A stretch of DNA of 9,612 bases. It comes from VBDM01 sp035637655 (GTDB lineage: Bacteria > Pseudomonadota > Gammaproteobacteria > Burkholderiales > SG8-39). The DNA is taken from positions 1 to 9,612 of the forward strand of contig DASPWT010000171.1 of assembly GCA_035637655.1 (NCBI GenBank), written 5' to 3'. This document shows positions 1 to 6,516 of this stretch, one piece after another; position 1 is the first letter of the stretch, and each line of letters starts with the position of its first letter. Under the pieces are notes generated by a model that was given only the letters and a program-made list of their open reading frames with translations, ran no database searches and was not told the origin of the DNA. A program made the translations under genes and the position numbers.

Positions 1-188
1 TCGCGGAGGAATTCGACATGCTCGCCGAGCAGGACAAGCGCCTCGCGCACGAAATGCGCGAAGGCACGAGCCTGGTCATGGCGATACGGCCCTGGGAGCT
101 CGCCATGTTCGGAGAGCTCCGAAGGAGCAAGGGGCAAAGAGATGCCGGACCGATCAGGACGGAGCGGCGAAAGTCGAACGGAAAGTAA
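1..188 (+). CDS. C-terminal fragment of an unrecognised protein
   Basis: An open reading frame enters from the left edge (first whole codon at 3) and ends at the TAA at 186-188, giving about 61 residues. The first 40 or so residues look like real protein: acidic and amphipathic (for example EEFDMLAEQDKRLAHEM, then a hydrophobic LVMAIRPWELAMFGEL), with mostly G or C third positions. The tail after that is basic and low in complexity (R, K, S and G rich), with more A-ending codons, and may be a disordered C-terminus. I do not recognise the family. The two other forward frames are also open over most of this stretch, so the frame choice rests on composition alone. No terminator follows in its own direction except possibly the hairpin at 214-235, which lacks a good T-tract on this strand. 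Confidence 0.45.
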   Translation, partial: AEEFDMLAEQDKRLAHEMREGTSLVMAIRPWELAMFGELRRSKGQRDAGPIRTERRKSNGK

Positions 189-204
189 GGGAGTCTAGTA
201 CTCG

Positions 205-235
205 AAAAAAAAAGGCACCGGGCGGGCCCGGTGCC
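205..235 (-). terminator. Intrinsic terminator of the outer-membrane barrel gene
   Basis: A perfect 9-bp stem pairs GGCACCGGG (214-222) with CCCGGTGCC (227-235) around a 4-base loop. On the plus strand nine A residues (205-213) lie directly before it, so on the minus strand the hairpin is followed by nine U residues, the classic Rho-independent arrangement. It lies about 40 bases past the stop codon of the minus-strand barrel gene at 274-780. In the plus direction the hairpin is followed only by TGCTTTC, so it may weakly stop the gene entering from the left as well. Confidence 0.85.
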
Positions 236-273
236 TGCTTTCGGCCGGCGGCGACCTCAGCCGGTTCCAACCC

Positions 274-780
274 TCACCAGGGATAGAAGACGACGTTGAA
301 CTGCAACGAGTCTACGGTATCGCGCACAACGTATTCGAGGCGCAGCTTCAGATTCTTGTTGACGATGTACCCGACTCCCCCGCCGAATATGACACCATCG
401 TCATCGCCGATGTCGTATCCGAGGCGGCCGAGAAGTTCGACCTGGGGAGCGACCATGTATCGCGCCACGCCGGACCCCCACAGCCCCTTGGCCTTCGTTT
501 CCACGGCACCGGCGAGGGGAAACGAACTCTTGAATTTGCCCGTGTCCATGTAGCCGGCTTCGGCGTCGACGTAGAAATTCGGCGCGATCCGCAGGAAGTT
601 GTAACCTCCGAAAACCTGGAAGCCCGTAGCGTTGTCGAAGTTGGAAATGCTGTTCTGGCTCAAACCGCCGCCGAAGAAAAGTCTCCGCAGGTCGAAACGT
701 TCGAAACCCTGGCCCGCCGCGGCGGAAGAAAACACCATCGCAATGAGCGCAAGTGCCATCACACGAAGTGGCTTTGACAT
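274..780 (-). CDS. Small outer-membrane beta-barrel protein (OmpA/OmpW-like barrel)
   Basis: Predicted 168-residue exported protein. The N-terminus is a typical Sec signal peptide: basic start (MSKPLR), a hydrophobic core at about 7-17, and an SSAAA site with likely cleavage after Ala22. The mature part (about 146 residues) alternates short hydrophobic/aromatic strands with Gly/Asn/Asp turns (GFQVFGGYNF, FYVDAEAGYM, LRLEYVVRD), as in 8-stranded barrels of the Pfam OMP_b-brl kind, and it ends in an amphipathic strand, FNVVFYPW. The last residue is Trp rather than the usual Phe, still an aromatic end compatible with Bam recognition. The start is set by AGGAGG (787-792 on the minus strand) six bases before the ATG; the frame stays open far upstream, but that extension is antisense to the next gene and not credible. 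Membership in the barrel class is likely; porin, OmpA-like or adhesin function cannot be told. It is divergent from the lipoprotein gene at 919. Confidence 0.85.
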   Translation of the reverse strand: MSKPLRVMALALIAMVFSSAAAGQGFERFDLRRLFFGGGLSQNSISNFDNATGFQVFGGYNFLRIAPNFYVDAEAGYMDTGKFKSSFPLAGAVETKAKGLWGSGVARYMVAPQVELLGRLGYDIGDDDGVIFGGGVGYIVNKNLKLRLEYVVRDTVDSLQFNVVFYPW

Positions 781-918
781 GTCGTTCCTCCTTTCAGACT
801 CACCATAAACGCGCACGAATGGTATTACAGGACCCGCTCGTCGCCATTGCTGTTTAGCGGCATAATCGTGAACTTTCGCACGGATAGGCCTTTGCTGCAT
901 CTCTCGAGGAGCGAAAAC
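781..918. promoter_or_regulatory. Divergent intergenic region with a candidate -10 at 861-866
   Basis: This 138-base gap separates the divergent barrel and heme/propeller lipoprotein genes and must carry both promoters. It is more AT-rich than its surroundings. On the plus strand CATAAT (861-866) matches the sigma-70 -10 consensus in five of six positions and would start transcription about 45 bases before the ATG at 919; no good -35 lies 16-18 bases upstream. For the minus strand only TATGGT (802-807) resembles a -10, again without a clear -35. Activators may be involved, but no operator palindrome is obvious. Confidence 0.3.
906..910 (+). promoter_or_regulatory. Ribosome binding site fixing the start at 919
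   Basis: GAGGA lies eight bases before the ATG at 919. An in-frame ATG at 847 would add 24 residues ahead of what is otherwise a clean lipoprotein signal peptide, and it lacks a comparable site. This motif therefore decides the start. Confidence 0.65.
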
Positions 919-3051
919 ATGACGACGACAAGATCCTCGTACCTGGCGGTCGCAGGTGTTTCCCTCCTGCTGGCGGCGTGCCAGGTCTCTCCGGGCGCTT
1001 CGCAGAGCGCCGCGTCCGGCCCTCCCGTCGGCGCGAGCGATCTCGGCGGCACGGTCACGAGCGCGAACGGTCCCGAGGCCGGAGTCTGGGTGATCGCGGA
1101 AACGAACGATCTCCCGACCAAATTCACCAAGATCGTGGTCACCGACGACCGCGGTCGTTACCTTATCCCTGAGCTTCCGAAGGCCAACTACAGCGTATGG
1201 GTGCGCGGTTACGGCTTGGTCGATTCGCCCAAGGTGCAGGCAGCGCCGGGAACGATCCTCGACCTGCGTGCGGTCGTCGCGCCGAATGCAGCCGCAGCGG
1301 CGGAATACTACCCGCCGATCTACTGGTACGCGATGCTCAAGGTTCCGGAGAAAAACGAATTCCCCATAGGGAAAGCGGCGAGTCAGGGCCAATGGCTCGA
1401 CGTCACGAAGACCGACGGCTGCTACACCTGCCACCAGCTCGGCAACAAGGCCACGCGCACCATTCCCAAGGAGCTCGGTCATTTCAATTCCTCGGTCGAA
1501 GCCTGGGCGCGGCGCATCGCTTCCGGCCAGGCCATGACCAACATGACGAACAACATCGGCAGGTTCGACGCTCCGCGGATGCTCGGTCAATTTGCCGACT
1601 GGACCGACCGGATCGCCGCGGGCGAGCTGCCCGCCTCGAGGCCCGAACGGCCGCAAGGGGTGGAGCGCAATATCGTCATCAGCCTGTGGGACTGGAGCCG
1701 CCCCACCGCCTACCTGCACGACGAGATCTCGAGCGACAAGCGCAATCCCACGGTCAACGCCAACGGACTGATTTACGGGGCGACCGAGGAGAGCACGGAT
1801 TTCATTCCGGTCCTGGACCCGGCGCGGCATGCGGCGAGCGAAATAAAGGTGCCGGTACGCGATCCGAAAACGCCTTCGACGAAGAACAACCCGATGGCGC
1901 CGTCCCCGTATTGGGGAGCGGAGCCGATCTGGGACAGCCAGACGAGCCCGCACAACCCGATGTACGACGAGAAGGGCAGGGTCTGGTTCACCTCGCGGGT
2001 GCGAGGGCAGGCGAACCCGGCCTTCTGCGGGAAAGGCTCGGATCATCCCTCGGCGAAGGTCTTTCCCGTCGAGCGCTCCAACCGCCAGCTCTCGATGTAC
2101 GATCCGAAAACCGGAAAGTTCACGCTCATCGACACCTGCTTCGGCACGCATCATCTGTACTTCGCAGAGGATGCCGACAACACGCTGTGGGCGAGCTCGG
2201 GCGGCGCGGCGAACGAGGTCCTCGGGTGGCTCAACAGAAAGGTGTTCGAGGAAACCGGCGACGAGCAGAAGGCTCAAGGCTGGACTGCGTTCATCCTGGA
2301 CACCAACGGCAACGGCAGGCGCGACGATTACGTGGGGCCGAACGATCCGATCGATCCGAACAAGGACAAGCGCATCGTGGCCGGTTTCTACGGGCTCGCC
2401 CCGAGCCCGGTCGACGGCTCGATCTGGGGCTCGGTGCTGGGATACCCGGGCTACATCATCCGTTTGAATCCGGGATCGAATCCACCGGAGACCGCGCTCA
2501 CCGAAGTGTTCGAGCCGCCGTTCCCCGGCTATTCGCCGCGCGGCATGGACATCGATCGCCGGGGCGTCGTCTGGGCGCCGCTCGCGAGCGGACATTTCGC
2601 GAGTTTCGACCGGCGCAAGTGCAAGGGGCCGCTCAACGGCCCGAGCGCGACGGGCAAGCACTGCCCCGAGGGCTGGACGCTCTATCCATTCCCCGGACCG
2701 CAGTTGAAGGGCGTGACCGACTCGGGAAGCGCCGAGGCAAGCTACTACTCGTGGGTGGATCAGCACGACACCTTCGGCCTGGGTAAGGACGTGCCGATTG
2801 CGACCGGCAACGCCAACGACGCGCTGCTCGCGCTCAAGGACGGGAAGTTCGTGATTCTTCGCGTGCCTTACCCCATGGGTTTTTACGCGAAGGGGCTGGA
2901 CGGGCGCATCGACGACCCGGGTGCCGGCTGGAAGGGGAGAGCCCTGTGGTCGACCTATGCCACGCGGGCGCCCTTCCACGTCGAGGGCGGCAAAGGCACC
3001 CGGTCGAAAGTCCTCAAGTTCCAGCTCCGTCCCGATCCGCTGGCGCGCTGA
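919..3051 (+). CDS. Lipoprotein with carboxypeptidase-regulatory-like domain, c-type heme motif and Vgb-like beta-propeller
   Basis: A 710-residue exported lipoprotein. Residues 1-21 form a lipoprotein signal with lipobox LAAC (Cys21); Gln at +2 argues against inner-membrane retention, so outer-membrane anchoring is likely. Residues about 42-125 resemble a carboxypeptidase regulatory-like beta-sandwich (GGTVTS, then TDDRGRYLIPELP). A CYTCH motif at 168-172 is a c-type heme attachment site, and the following 70 or so residues, with Met206 and Met209 as possible distal ligands, could make a small cytochrome c domain. From about 245 to the end there are repeated propeller-like blades of the NHL/virginiamycin B lyase-like kind (DEKGRVWFTS, DADNTLWASS, GSIWGSVLG, DRRGVVWAPL). 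DTNGNGRRDD (461-470) looks like an EF-hand type calcium loop. Four further Cys (in AFCGK, DTCFG, RKCKG and KHCPE) may form disulfides. Family members are usually annotated only by the regulatory domain. A periplasm-facing redox enzyme or electron-transfer protein is my inference; substrate unknown. Confidence 0.85.
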   Translation: MTTTRSSYLAVAGVSLLLAACQVSPGASQSAASGPPVGASDLGGTVTSANGPEAGVWVIAETNDLPTKFTKIVVTDDRGRYLIPELPKANYSVWVRGYGLVDSPKVQAAPGTILDLRAVVAPNAAAAAEYYPPIYWYAMLKVPEKNEFPIGKAASQGQWLDVTKTDGCYTCHQLGNKATRTIPKELGHFNSSVEAWARRIASGQAMTNMTNNIGRFDAPRMLGQFADWTDRIAAGELPASRPERPQGVERNIVISLWDWSRPTAYLHDEISSDKRNPTVNANGLIYGATEESTDFIPVLDPARHAASEIKVPVRDPKTPSTKNNPMAPSPYWGAEPIWDSQTSPHNPMYDEKGRVWFTSRVRGQANPAFCGKGSDHPSAKVFPVERSNRQLSMYDPKTGKFTLIDTCFGTHHLYFAEDADNTLWASSGGAANEVLGWLNRKVFEETGDEQKAQGWTAFILDTNGNGRRDDYVGPNDPIDPNKDKRIVAGFYGLAPSPVDGSIWGSVLGYPGYIIRLNPGSNPPETALTEVFEPPFPGYSPRGMDIDRRGVVWAPLASGHFASFDRRKCKGPLNGPSATGKHCPEGWTLYPFPGPQLKGVTDSGSAEASYYSWVDQHDTFGLGKDVPIATGNANDALLALKDGKFVILRVPYPMGFYAKGLDGRIDDPGAGWKGRALWSTYATRAPFHVEGGKGTRSKVLKFQLRPDPLAR

Positions 3052-3058
3052 AAACCCG

Positions 3059-3265
3059 CTATTTCTCAGCGGCCTCGCGCGATTGCTGCGACTGCTGTAC
3101 CTGCTCCATGGCTTTGTCGATATTCTGCCGCGTCTGCTCAAGGGTCTTCTTGGCTTGCTCGACTTCCTGCTTCTTGAGCGCGGCGGCGGTGGCCGCGGTG
3201 CTCGCGGTCTCGACTCCGCAGCCGGCGAGCGCCGCAGCGGCAACGAGGAGAATGATCCGCTTCAT
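3059..3265 (-). CDS. Small coiled-coil lipoprotein
   Basis: A 68-residue protein. MKRIILLVAAAALAGC is a complete lipoprotein signal with lipobox LAGC (Cys16), followed by Gly17. The 52-residue mature part is a short Ala/Thr-rich linker and then a strongly helical, charged, Gln-rich stretch from about 30 to 66 (KKQEVEQAKKTLEQ and onward) that should form a coiled coil, in general layout like Lpp-type or entericidin-sized envelope lipoproteins. I cannot assign a named family. The start is supported by AAAAGGA (3274-3280 on the minus strand) eight bases before the ATG. The stop lies only seven bases from the stop of the convergent lipoprotein gene. It is 59 bases downstream of the dehydrogenase gene on the same strand and may be read through from it or have its own promoter. 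Confidence 0.8.
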   Translation of the reverse strand: MKRIILLVAAAALAGCGVETASTAATAAALKKQEVEQAKKTLEQTRQNIDKAMEQVQQSQQSREAAEK

Positions 3266-3324
3266 GGTGTAAGTCCTTTTGGGATGACAGGGCGTGGATA
3301 GGATAGCACCGCGGTGGTCAGGAT

Positions 3325-4383
3325 CTAGCCGAGCTTCGCCGCCACTGCCTTTGCGAATTCCCGGGTCCCTATCTTCCCGCCGAGATCGGCGGTGCGCGTT
3401 GCGGGATCCTTGAGCGTCGCGTCCACGGCCGCGTCGATATTCCTTGCGGCGGCGGTGAACGCGTCGTTGCTTTGGCGCGCGGCGACCCATTCGAGCAGCA
3501 TCGCCGCAGAGAGGATGAGCGAGGTGGGATTCGCCCTGTCTTTGCCCGCGATGTCGGGCGCCGAGCCGTGCTGCGCCTGCGCGACGCAGTATTCGTCCCC
3601 GGCGTTGATCGAGCCGCCGAGGCCGAGGCCGCCTGAAAGCTCGGACGCTTCGTCGGAAAGGATGTCGCCGTACATGTTCTCGGCGACGATGACGTCGAAG
3701 CGCATCGGGTCGCGCAGGAGGAGCGCCGCCATCGCGTCCACTATGACTTCCTCGAGCTGAACTCCGGGAAAATCCTTCGCGACCTTGCGCACTTCGCGCA
3801 GGTATAAGCCGTCAGAGATCCGGAACACATTGGCCTTGTGTATGGCCGTGACTTTCCTGCGGCGCGCCATCGCCGCTTCGAAAGCGCGGCGTGCGATGCG
3901 CTCGCAGCACTTCGCGGTGACGCGGCGCACCGCGAGCGCCATGTCCTCGGTCGGCATGAACTCCCCTATGCCCATGTGCATGTTGCGGTCGGCATAGAAG
4001 CCCTCGGTGTTTTCGCGGTAGATCACCAGATCGACGGGCTTGCCGGTGAGCCCGACGCCAAGGCGCGACCTTGCGGGACGGATGTTGGCGTAGAGATCGA
4101 GCTTGGTGCGAAATTCGGCCGAGGGGTTGATCCCGCCTTTTTCGCGCGCCGGGTACTCGTAAGTCGAAAGCGGGCCGAGAATCACGCCGCCCGAGGAGCG
4201 CGCCGCCTCCAGCACGCGGGCCGGGAGCGTCGTGCCTGCCTTCTTCAGGGCGGGGAGGCCGATTTCCTCCCGCTGCCATTCGAGCCCGAGCTTGAAGAGG
4301 GAATTGGCGCGATCGAGAACGGCCAGAGTCGCCGTGGTGATCTCGGGCCCGATGCCATCGCCGGGCAAGACGAGGATTTTCAT
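3325..4383 (-). CDS. NAD-type isocitrate/tartrate/isopropylmalate dehydrogenase family protein
   Basis: A 352-residue, full-length member of the beta-decarboxylating dehydrogenase family, which oxidises 2-hydroxy di- or tricarboxylates and releases CO2. Visible landmarks: the N-terminal LPGDGIGPEI; substrate-binding arginines in IRPAR (101-105) and Arg123; RENTEG (123-128) with Tyr130; HKAN with catalytic Lys183; metal ligands Asp216, Asp240 and Asp244 (in YGDILSD); and the cofactor loop HGSAPDIAGK (272-281). Asp277-Ile278 in that loop is the pattern of NAD-using members, where NADP enzymes carry Lys-Tyr. RENTEG is typical of isocitrate, homoisocitrate and tartrate/malate enzymes; leucine-pathway LeuB has a different segment (RELTGG type). 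No leuC, leuD or other leucine gene is nearby, so I do not call it leuB. The ATG overlaps the stop of the upstream Bug gene (ATGA), implying translational coupling. Exact substrate is unresolved. Confidence 0.88.
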   Translation of the reverse strand: MKILVLPGDGIGPEITTATLAVLDRANSLFKLGLEWQREEIGLPALKKAGTTLPARVLEAARSSGGVILGPLSTYEYPAREKGGINPSAEFRTKLDLYANIRPARSRLGVGLTGKPVDLVIYRENTEGFYADRNMHMGIGEFMPTEDMALAVRRVTAKCCERIARRAFEAAMARRRKVTAIHKANVFRISDGLYLREVRKVAKDFPGVQLEEVIVDAMAALLLRDPMRFDVIVAENMYGDILSDEASELSGGLGLGGSINAGDEYCVAQAQHGSAPDIAGKDRANPTSLILSAAMLLEWVAARQSNDAFTAAARNIDAAVDATLKDPATRTADLGGKIGTREFAKAVAAKLG

Positions 4384-5345
4384 TGCGCAGGAATCCTGGC
4401 GTCTTTGATCAGCTTGGCGTACATCTGCACATCGCTTTTGATCAGCGCGGCAAAATCCTCCGGCGTGCCGGTGACGATTTCGTTGCCGCCCTGCGTGACG
4501 ATGCGCTCGCGCACGTCGGCTGAGCGCATCGCCCTGACGAGTTCCGCGTTGAGGCGATCGACGATCGCTTTGGGCGTGCCGGCCGGCGCGAGTACGCCTT
4601 GCCACTGCGAGATGTCGAAGTTCCCGATGCCCGCCTCCTGCATGGTCGGGACCTCGGGCAGGCTCGAGGCGCGCTTGCCGCTCGACACCGCGAACGCGCG
4701 CAACTTTCCGGCGCGGATCTGCGGAACCGACGTGATGACCGTGTCGAACATGAAAGTGAGCTGGCCGCCGAGGAGATCGGCGAGCGCCGGCGCGCTGCCT
4801 TTGTAGGGCACGTGCGTGAGCCGGATATTCGTCGCGAGCGCGAACAGCTCTCCGGCAAGATGGTTGCCGCCGCCGACCCCGGTGGAACCGTAGGAGACCG
4901 CGCCCGGCTTTGCGCGCGCCGCCTCGACCAGGTCGGCGATGCTCTTGATGGGCGAACCGGCCAGCGTCACCAGCACATACTGGTACACGGTGCATTGGGC
5001 GACGGGCGCGAAATCCCTGACCGGATCGTAGGGTACCTTGGCATAGAGCACGGGATTGACGACGATCGGGCCGTTGGCGGTCACGAGCAGCGTATAGCCG
5101 TCGGGCGCCGACTTGGCGACGAAGTCCGCGCCGATGCCGCCGTTCGCGCCGGCGCGGTTCTCGACCACGAACGGCTGCCTCAGCGCGTCGCCGAGCTTCT
5201 GGGCGAGGGTCCGTCCCAATATGTCGGCGTTGCCGCCCGCGGCATACGCAACGACGAGGCGCACGGGTTTGGCAGGGTAGTCCTGCGCCGGCGCGGCGGC
5301 GGACAGCATGGCCGCGAGCGCAAGCGCTGCGAAGCGGATTTTCAT
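4380..5345 (-). CDS. Bug/TctC-type periplasmic solute-binding protein
   Basis: A 321-residue tripartite-tricarboxylate-transporter receptor (Bug family). The signal peptide runs from MKIRFAALALAAM to a likely cut after Ala20 (APA-QD). Family hallmarks follow in order: YPAKPVRLVVAYAAGGNADILGR near the mature N-terminus, then FVVENRAGANGGIG, APDGYTLLV, VPYDPVRDFAPVA, YGSTGVGG, HVPYKGSAPALADLLGGQ, LPEVPTMQEAG and a C-terminal GTPEDFAALI. Such proteins bind organic acids in the periplasm. No TctA/TctB-type permease is in the window, which is common for Bug genes in Burkholderiales, so it may serve a permease elsewhere or act in sensing. It is the first gene of a two-gene unit with the dehydrogenase (4-bp overlap), suggesting a carboxylate ligand that the enzyme then oxidises. 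The site before the ATG is weak. Divergent from the dioxygenase unit. Confidence 0.92.
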   Translation of the reverse strand: MKIRFAALALAAMLSAAAPAQDYPAKPVRLVVAYAAGGNADILGRTLAQKLGDALRQPFVVENRAGANGGIGADFVAKSAPDGYTLLVTANGPIVVNPVLYAKVPYDPVRDFAPVAQCTVYQYVLVTLAGSPIKSIADLVEAARAKPGAVSYGSTGVGGGNHLAGELFALATNIRLTHVPYKGSAPALADLLGGQLTFMFDTVITSVPQIRAGKLRAFAVSSGKRASSLPEVPTMQEAGIGNFDISQWQGVLAPAGTPKAIVDRLNAELVRAMRSADVRERIVTQGGNEIVTGTPEDFAALIKSDVQMYAKLIKDARIPAQ

Positions 5346-5379
5346 GAATCTGGCTCGCGGGAATGGCGGGGCTACAGGC

Positions 5380-5386
5380 TATCATA
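5380..5386. promoter_or_regulatory. Candidate overlapping divergent -10 elements
   Basis: In the short gap between the divergent Bug and dioxygenase units, TATCAT (5380-5385, plus strand) and TATGAT (complement of 5381-5386, minus strand) each match the sigma-70 -10 consensus in five of six positions and overlap almost completely. Neither has a convincing -35 at normal spacing. If real, the minus-strand start would fall about 30 bases before the Bug ATG, and the plus-strand start at or next to the ATG at 5393. Mutual exclusion or a shared regulator would follow. Weak evidence. Confidence 0.3.
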
Positions 5387-5392
5387 TGCGGC

Positions 5393-5491
5393 ATGATCAA
5401 TCGGCGGTCCCTAGCCGCGGCGCTCGCGGCGGCCCAGGAACGGCAGCGCTGGACGCGCGTCGTGAAGCAGTCCGGAGCGAAGGCGGAATAG
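5393..5491 (+). CDS. Possible 32-residue leader peptide upstream of the dioxygenase gene
   Basis: A short ORF starts with ATG at 5393 and stops with TAG at 5489-5491, one base before the dioxygenase ATG at 5493. It would encode MINRRSLAAALAAAQERQ... with a C-terminal VVKQSGAKAE: a basic start, an Ala-rich helix and a charged tail. It contains the AAGGCGGA stretch (5480-5487) that serves as the dioxygenase ribosome site, so its translation would couple to the next gene. There is no Shine-Dalgarno before its own ATG, although a leaderless transcript from the -10 at 5380-5385 is possible. I recognise no family; it is too short and Ala-rich to exclude chance. Confidence 0.3.
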   Translation: MINRRSLAAALAAAQERQRWTRVVKQSGAKAE

Positions 5492-5492
5492 G

Positions 5493-6500
5493 ATGGCGCG
5501 CCTCGCCGCCGCGTTCGGTTCCTCCCACAGCGTCATGCTCGCCGCCGAGCTGCAGGACTGGCTCAGGGGATTTCGTCAAAGCGACCTTCGCATGAAGTAC
5601 TACGATCGCGAAGGCAGGCCGCGCTCCTATGCCGACGTCCTTGCCGGCGCACCCCCCGACATTGCGCAGCTGATCACCGATGAGGCGATCACGGGACGTT
5701 TCAACGAAGTGCAGGACGCGATGAAGCACCTCAAGTCCGAGATCGCCTCGGCGAAGCTCGACATTCTCATCATCGTCGGCGACGATCAGCACGAGCTTTT
5801 CCAGGACCAGCACATGCCTTCGATCGGAATTTACTACGGCGAGAGCATCCGCAATGCCGGCCGCACCAACGCCAAGCGGTTCAGCTGGCCCGAAGAGTGG
5901 TACAACCGCGCGCAGATGCGCCGCTTCGAAGACGACGGAGACATCGACTATCCCTGCCACCGGCCTCTTGCGCTCGCGTTGATCGAGGGCCTGATCGAGC
6001 GCGAGTTCGACGTTGCGGCGGTCGCGGGGCTAGGCGGCGACCAGCACGAGGGCCACGCCTATTCCTTCGTTCACCGCTGGTACCTCAAGGGCAACGGTGC
6101 GCCGACGCCGCGCGTCGTTCCGATTTTCCTCAATACCTACAATCCCCCCAACCCGCCTCTGCCGAAACGCTGCGTACGGCTGGGCAAATCGCTGAAGGAG
6201 CTGATCGAGAGCTATCCGGAGGAGCTAAAGGTCGGCCTGGTCGCCTCCGGGGGCTTGAGCCATTTCGTCGTCGAAGAGGATCTGGACCGCGCGATCATCG
6301 AGGCATTGCGGAGGAAGGATCTGGATTTCCTCGCGGGGCTCGATCCGCGGCGGCTGAAGGCGGGGAGTTCCGAGATCCGCAACTGGATCGTCGTGGCGGG
6401 CGCCGCCACCGGCCTCGACCTGACCTGGATTTCCTACACGCCTTCATATCGCACGCCGGCCGGAACGGGAATCGGACTCGCCTTCGCGAGATGGGGTTGA
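5493..6500 (+). CDS. LigB-type class III extradiol ring-cleavage dioxygenase
   Basis: A 335-residue protein of the LigB superfamily, which uses non-heme Fe(II) and O2 to open catechol-type rings. By alignment to known LigB positions from memory (metal ligands His12, His61, Glu242; acid/base His195), the equivalents here are His12 (FGSSH), His100 (VGDDQH), Glu294 (SSEIRNW) and His257 (GGLSH). All are present, so it should be active. The His12-His100 distance is about 40 residues longer than in LigB, because of an inserted segment around 35-85 (YYDREGRPRSYADVL and onward). No LigA-type small subunit is adjacent, and 335 residues is too short for a fused LigA, so it is probably a stand-alone subunit. 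Start at 5493 is preferred because His12 then sits at the canonical place. Likely cotranscribed with the MetE-like gene 16 bases downstream. Substrate unknown; protocatechuate, gallate and similar dihydroxyaromatics are possible. Confidence 0.88.
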   Translation: MARLAAAFGSSHSVMLAAELQDWLRGFRQSDLRMKYYDREGRPRSYADVLAGAPPDIAQLITDEAITGRFNEVQDAMKHLKSEIASAKLDILIIVGDDQHELFQDQHMPSIGIYYGESIRNAGRTNAKRFSWPEEWYNRAQMRRFEDDGDIDYPCHRPLALALIEGLIEREFDVAAVAGLGGDQHEGHAYSFVHRWYLKGNGAPTPRVVPIFLNTYNPPNPPLPKRCVRLGKSLKELIESYPEELKVGLVASGGLSHFVVEEDLDRAIIEALRRKDLDFLAGLDPRRLKAGSSEIRNWIVVAGAATGLDLTWISYTPSYRTPAGTGIGLAFARWG

Positions 6501-6516
6501 TGTGAAGCCGAGCTGA

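Noticed and set aside
1197..2786. A plus-strand frame of 529 codons inside the lipoprotein gene
   Set aside because: It is an out-of-frame shadow, very rich in Arg, Gly and Ala, with no family features.
781..3243. A minus-strand reading frame of some 800 codons, antisense to the heme/propeller lipoprotein and continuous with the barrel gene
   Set aside because: It is Arg/Pro/Val rich with no recognisable domain, and the opposite strand encodes a clear lipoprotein with conserved motifs. Long antisense frames are expected at this GC content. The barrel protein has its own signal peptide and a strong ribosome site at 787-792.
3307..3316. Perfect palindrome CACCGCGGTG between the dehydrogenase and small lipoprotein genes, considered as a terminator or operator
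   Set aside because: There is no loop and no T-tract on either strand, and GC-rich 10-bp palindromes are common here. No second copy was seen.
3325..4383. Calling the dehydrogenase leuB (leucine biosynthesis)
   Set aside because: The RENTEG segment differs from the LeuB type, and no leucine-pathway genes are nearby. The coupled partner is a transporter receptor.
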